Assembly: GCA_030152405.1 (NCBI GenBank)
Contig: JASLJL010000332.1
Coordinates: forward strand, 1 to 7,294
Direction of reading: 5' to 3'
From: Gordonia sp. (in: high G+C Gram-positive bacteria)
Lineage (GTDB): Bacteria; Actinomycetota; Actinomycetes; Mycobacteriales; Mycobacteriaceae
Length of the DNA stretch: 7,294 nucleotides
This document shows, piece after piece, positions 6,777 through 7,294 of the stretch (positions are counted from its first letter, which is position 1; the number at the start of each line of letters is the position of its first letter). The translations under genes and the position numbers were made by a program. Under the pieces are notes generated by a model. It had not been told where the DNA came from. It searched no databases and worked only from the letters and a program-made list of their open reading frames with translations.

Positions 6777-7294
6777 ATGTCAGCTAGTGTTCTCCGCTCG
6801 GGCGGCGGCGCCGTCGTCGATGCGCTGGTCGCCCACGGCGTCGACACCGTCTTCGGCATCCCCGGCACGCACAACCTCGCGATCTACGCCGCGCTGGAGT
6901 CGTCGTCGATCACCCACGTCACTCCTCGCCACGAGCAGGGTGCGGGCTATGCGGCCGACGGGTACGCGCGACTGTCCGGACGTCCCGGCGTCGTCGTGAC
7001 GACCACCGGTCCGGCGATCCTCAACGCCGCGGCGTCGGCGGCCCAGGCGTACTCGGACTCGGTCCCGGTGCTGTTCATCGCGCCCGGCATGCCGTCGGAT
7101 CATCCGAGCGGATACAACGGGCTGCTGCACGAGGTCCGCAGCCAGATCGACGCGATGTCGGCGGTGGTCGCTCACGCGCAGCGCGTGACAAGCGTCGCGG
7201 AGATCCCGCACGCCGTCGCGCAGTGCTTCGCCGCGATGACCACCGGGCGTCCGCGGCCGGCGTACCTGGAGATTCCGCTCGATCTGCTCGAGGC
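6777..7294 (+). CDS. ThDP-dependent 2-oxo acid decarboxylase / acetolactate synthase-like, N-terminal part (cut by window edge)
   Basis: The first 172 codons of a thiamin-diphosphate enzyme (family length about 530-560), covering the pyrimidine-binding domain. Seen: HGVDTVFGIPGTHN at 20-33, then THVTPRHEQGAGYAADGYAR, in which E53 is the glutamate that activates the cofactor, GRPGVVVTTTGP, AQAYSDSVPVLFIA, and GRPRPAYLEIPLDLL at the domain end. The TPRHEQGAG block and the later LHEVRSQ resemble 5-guanidino-2-oxopentanoate decarboxylase (AruI of arginine catabolism) more than anabolic acetolactate synthase, though this comparison is from memory. The ATG lies 42 bp after the dehydrogenase stop with only a weak purine run (GAGAG, 6761-6765) upstream; no promoter or terminator is seen between them, so one operon is likely. 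Benzoylformate- or phenylpyruvate-type decarboxylases are alternatives. Confidence 0.87.
   Translation, partial: MSASVLRSGGGAVVDALVAHGVDTVFGIPGTHNLAIYAALESSSITHVTPRHEQGAGYAADGYARLSGRPGVVVTTTGPAILNAAASAAQAYSDSVPVLFIAPGMPSDHPSGYNGLLHEVRSQIDAMSAVVAHAQRVTSVAEIPHAVAQCFAAMTTGRPRPAYLEIPLDLLE

Noticed and set aside
5870..6787. A 305-codon plus-strand open frame within the dehydrogenase gene
   Set aside because: It is Arg/Gly-rich out-of-frame translation of the dehydrogenase; only the 5511-6734 frame shows conserved motifs.
6227..7211. Minus-strand open frames opposite the dehydrogenase and ThDP genes
   Set aside because: There is no family likeness and no ribosome-binding site, and strong coding signal lies on the plus strand.
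1..7294. Mobile elements, CRISPR arrays, tRNA/rRNA genes, riboswitches or phage genes
   Set aside because: I looked for terminal inverted repeats, transposase or integrase motifs, regularly spaced repeats and structured RNA leaders and saw none; base composition is even apart from the short AT-rich regulatory stretches.

Overview
The window is GC-rich and gene-dense, and reads as chromosomal DNA of a mycolic-acid actinomycete (Gordonia, Rhodococcus or a relative). The main support is the dihydrolipoamide dehydrogenase, which follows the mycobacterial LpdC sequence closely by recall. Third codon positions are strongly G/C, start codons are often GTG, and two genes look leaderless with a TANNNT -10 element just before a GTG. 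The genus is an inference.

Layout. (1) 1-286, minus: the N-terminal part of a TetR regulator, cut by the window edge. (2) 287-389: a divergent intergenic region with AT-rich GATTCA repeats and a likely leaderless lpd promoter. (3) 390-1775, plus: lpd (E3). (4) 1794-1840: a long hairpin terminator between the convergent lpd and dadA-like genes. (5) 4606-1893, minus: a two-gene operon, an APC-family amino acid permease followed, with a 4-bp GTGA overlap, by a DadA-like FAD amino acid dehydrogenase/oxidase. (6) 4607-4788: a divergent control region. (7) 4789-5382, plus: a BetI-type TetR regulator. (8) 5383-5510: promoter and operator. (9) 5511-6734, plus: a Glu/Leu/Phe/Val dehydrogenase homologue with an unusual C-terminal motif. 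(10) 6777-7294, plus: the 5' part of a ThDP-dependent decarboxylase/acetolactate synthase-like gene, cut by the window edge.

How it fits together. The most interesting part runs from 1893 to the right edge. Two nearly identical 18-bp palindromes (17 of 18 bases match) lie in front of the permease/DadA operon (4676-4693) and in front of the dehydrogenase/decarboxylase operon (5433-5450). The TetR gene lies between them. This suggests one amino-acid-responsive regulon: uptake by the permease, oxidation of the (possibly D-) amino acid by the DadA-like flavoenzyme and/or of the L-form by the NAD-type dehydrogenase, both giving a 2-oxo acid, which the ThDP enzyme then decarboxylates. The substrate cannot be read from the sequence. 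The ThDP enzyme resembles 5-guanidino-2-oxopentanoate decarboxylase (AruI), so arginine or another basic amino acid is one candidate. Lpd and the first TetR gene appear to be a separate unit.
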